Assembly (NCBI RefSeq): GCF_017308975.1
Contig: NZ_JADWPD010000008.1
Span: forward strand, 1-64,000
DNA: 64,000 bases
Reading direction: 5' to 3'
Source: Amycolatopsis sp. MtRt-6
GTDB lineage: Bacteria > Actinomycetota > Actinomycetes > Mycobacteriales > Pseudonocardiaceae
A program made the position numbers and the translations under genes. Below are positions 62,558 through 64,000 of the stretch, one piece after another; position 1 is the first letter of the stretch, and each line of letters starts with the position of its first letter. The notes below the pieces were generated by a model, which saw only the letters and a program-made list of their open reading frames with translations, did no database searches and was not told the origin of the DNA.

Positions 62558-63631
62558 ATGACCAACGTGGAGACGACGGACGCGACCGGCCTCGGGGAGA
62601 TCGAGGTCGGCGCCGCCCGGATCAACGTCGACGACAAGCGCATGATCAACGCGCGCGCCGACGTCAACCAGCTGCTGCCCATGAAGTACAAGTGGGCGTG
62701 GGAGAAGTACCTGGCCGGCTGCAACAACCACTGGATGCCGACCGAGGTCGCCATGCAGGCCGACATCGCGCTGTGGAAGTCGCCGGACGGCCTCACCGAG
62801 GACGAGCGGCAGATGCTCAAGCGCAACCTCGGCTTCTTCGCGACCGCGGAGTCGTTGGTGGCCAACAACATCGTGCTCGCGGTGTACCGGCAGATCACCA
62901 ACCCCGAGTGCCGCCAGTACCTGCTGCGCCAGGCGTTCGAGGAGGCCGTGCACACGCACACCTTCCAGTACATCTGCGAGAGCCTCGGCCTGGTCGAGGG
63001 CGAACTGTTCAACATGTACCGCGAGGTTCCGTCCATTTCGGACAAGGACGCGTGGGCGCTGAAGTACACGCAGAACCTGGAGAACCCGGACTTCGAGACC
63101 GGCACGCCGGAGGCCGACCAGGCGTTCCTGCGTGACCTCGTCGCGTTCTACGTGATCTTCGAGGGCATGTGGTTCTACACCGGCTTCGCGCAGATCCTGT
63201 CGCTGGGCCGCCGGAACAAGATGGTCGGCATCGCCGAGCAGTACCAGTACATCCTGCGCGACGAGTCGATCCACCTGAACTTCGGCATCGACTGCATCAA
63301 CCAGATCAAGATCGAGAACCCGCACCTGTGGACCGAAGAGTTCCAGGCCGAGGTGCGCGGGATGCTGCAGGAGGCGTGCGAGCTGGAGGTCAAGTACGCG
63401 CGCGACACCATGCCGCGCGGCATGCTCGGGTTGTCGGCGCAGCTGTGCGAGCAGTACATGCACTTCATCACCGACCGGCGCGCGCAGCAGATCGGCCTGC
63501 AGCCGATCTTCGGCGAGACCGAGAACCCGTTCCCGTGGATGTCCGAGGCGATGGACCTGAAGAAGGAGAAGAACTTCTTCGAGACCCGCGTGATCGAGTA
63601 CCAGTCGGGCGGCGCCCTCGACTGGGACTGA
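62558..63631 (+). CDS. nrdB: Ribonucleotide reductase R2 subunit, class Ic-like (Phe at the radical site)
   Basis: This 357-residue ferritin-like R2 subunit has metal ligands Glu98 (FFATAESLV), Glu129 and His132 ([12 protein letters not shown]), a Glu in [10 protein letters not shown], and Glu/His in [13 protein letters not shown]. The residue aligned with the radical Tyr of standard R2 is Phe136 (E-x2-H-x3-F), and the first ligand is Glu rather than Asp. Both are hallmarks of R2c, as in Chlamydia, which uses a Mn/Fe centre. The C-terminus [11 protein letters not shown] is also R2c-like. It follows nrdA by 16 bp and is closed by a strong terminator. Confidence 0.94.
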   Translation: MTNVETTDATGLGEIEVGAARINVDDKRMINARADVNQLLPMKYKWAWEKYLAGCNNHWMPTEVAMQADIALWKSPDGLTEDERQMLKRNLGFFATAESLVANNIVLAVYRQITNPECRQYLLRQAFEEAVHTHTFQYICESLGLVEGELFNMYREVPSISDKDAWALKYTQNLENPDFETGTPEADQAFLRDLVAFYVIFEGMWFYTGFAQILSLGRRNKMVGIAEQYQYILRDESIHLNFGIDCINQIKIENPHLWTEEFQAEVRGMLQEACELEVKYARDTMPRGMLGLSAQLCEQYMHFITDRRAQQIGLQPIFGETENPFPWMSEAMDLKKEKNFFETRVIEYQSGGALDWD

Positions 63632-63644
63632 GCTCCCGGTACGG

Positions 63645-63685
63645 CCGGCCCCGTCCTGGTTCGCCAGGGCGGGGCCGGTTTTTTT
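63645..63685 (+). terminator. Rho-independent terminator after nrdAB
   Basis: Arms CCGGCCCCGTCCTGG (63645-63659) and CCAGGGCGGGGCCGG (63664-63678) pair along 15 bases (one G-T) around a TTCG tetraloop and are followed by seven T. It begins 13 bases after the nrdB stop. Confidence 0.95.
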
Positions 63686-63790
63686 GCTCCGAACCGGGCC
63701 CTCGCTGCCTCCGTCCGGCCTGGCACGCCTGCCCGCATGGCTGCCCGTTCGGCCCCTTCCGCACGGCCGGGAGCGGGGCACGATGGACCG

Positions 63791-64000
63791 GTGCGCCGGG
63801 ACAAGGCCGAAGCGGAGACCGGTGGGCCCGCCGACGCCGAACACACCCGGGCGCGGACCGCCGATCCGGCAGGTCCGGCGCCCGCGACCGGCGCCGACCG
63901 GTCCGGACGTCCGCGCGTGCTCACCAGCAGCCCGCGCGCGATCCTCGCCCTGCAGAGCGCGGCCGGGCAGAGTGCCGTGGCCCGGCTGCTCCAGCCCTCG
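63791..64000 (+). CDS. 5' end of a gene with an LQxxAGxxAV motif (partial)
   Basis: An open frame from GTG at 63791 (or ATG at 63737, same frame) runs off the window without a stop. The visible 70 residues are basic and Pro/Ala/Gly-rich, then end with ILALQSAAGQSAVARLLQPS. This matches the short LQxxAGNxAVxxLL helix that precedes DUF4157-type domains in many large actinobacterial exported or phage-tail-like (eCIS) cargo proteins. The body of the protein lies outside the window, so this is only a hint. No strong ribosome site is seen. Confidence 0.5.
   Translation, partial: MRRDKAEAETGGPADAEHTRARTADPAGPAPATGADRSGRPRVLTSSPRAILALQSAAGQSAVARLLQPS

Noticed and set aside
59671..63105. An 1144-codon minus-strand open frame opposite nrdA-nrdB
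   Set aside because: Antisense shadow of two well-conserved genes, with composition typical of reverse-frame translation in high-GC DNA.

Overview
The window is high-GC actinobacterial chromosome. GTG and TTG starts are common, stops and starts overlap as GTGA or ATGA, and the gene content (Wag31/SepF/YggT, SigK/RskA, DUF222-HNH, CtpC/PacL, OhrR) points to a Pseudonocardiaceae-type organism, most likely Amycolatopsis or a close relative. That assignment is inference from gene content and style. I saw no tRNA, rRNA, CRISPR array or transposase gene.

Layout. 1-231: a 98-bp sequence repeated exactly at 57695-57792, followed by an extreme poly-C tract. 232-5164 (minus): the distal half of the division cluster, ftsZ-pgeF-yggS-sepF-yggT-wag31, with rskA rather than ftsQ upstream of ftsZ. 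5408-10878: a sigK/rskA module with four lipid-modification genes in two divergent operons; the shared intergenic region carries two mirrored ECF-type promoter motifs. 10865-12375: DinB protein, OhrR and an OsmC peroxidase. 12383-14895: a TetR regulator, a 4Fe-4S oxidoreductase and a broken hydrolase, linked by four copies of one perfect palindrome. 15023-21231: a GH32-like sugar locus with LacI, binding protein and two permeases; the first permease has an 85-bp intergenic-type repeat read in frame. 22487-25783 and 30150-32981: secreted GH78 and GH35 enzymes. 27554-29988: CtpC P-type ATPase with a PacL-like (DUF1490) partner. 33327-42866: regulators, AlkZ-like glycosylase, cytosine deaminase plus 2OG oxygenase, a GGDEF protein, a secreted GH18 enzyme and MurJ. 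43031-46362: secreted peptidase and a two-component pair. 46364-56137 (minus): one eight-gene operon for acyl-CoA carboxylation whose parts match the acyclic-terpene (Atu) set. 56266-57792: a DUF222/HNH gene with structured flanks. 57977-59406: crotonase and acetoacetate-decarboxylase-like pair. 59632-63685: nrdA-nrdB with a textbook terminator. The R2 subunit is class Ic-like: Phe replaces the radical Tyr and Glu the first Asp ligand. 63791-64000: start of a gene that runs off the window.

The observations most worth following are the mirrored promoters of the SigK module, the TetR palindrome regulon, the 85-bp repeat inside a permease, the repeated DUF222 unit with its poly-C junction, the Atu-like cluster and the class Ic ribonucleotide reductase.
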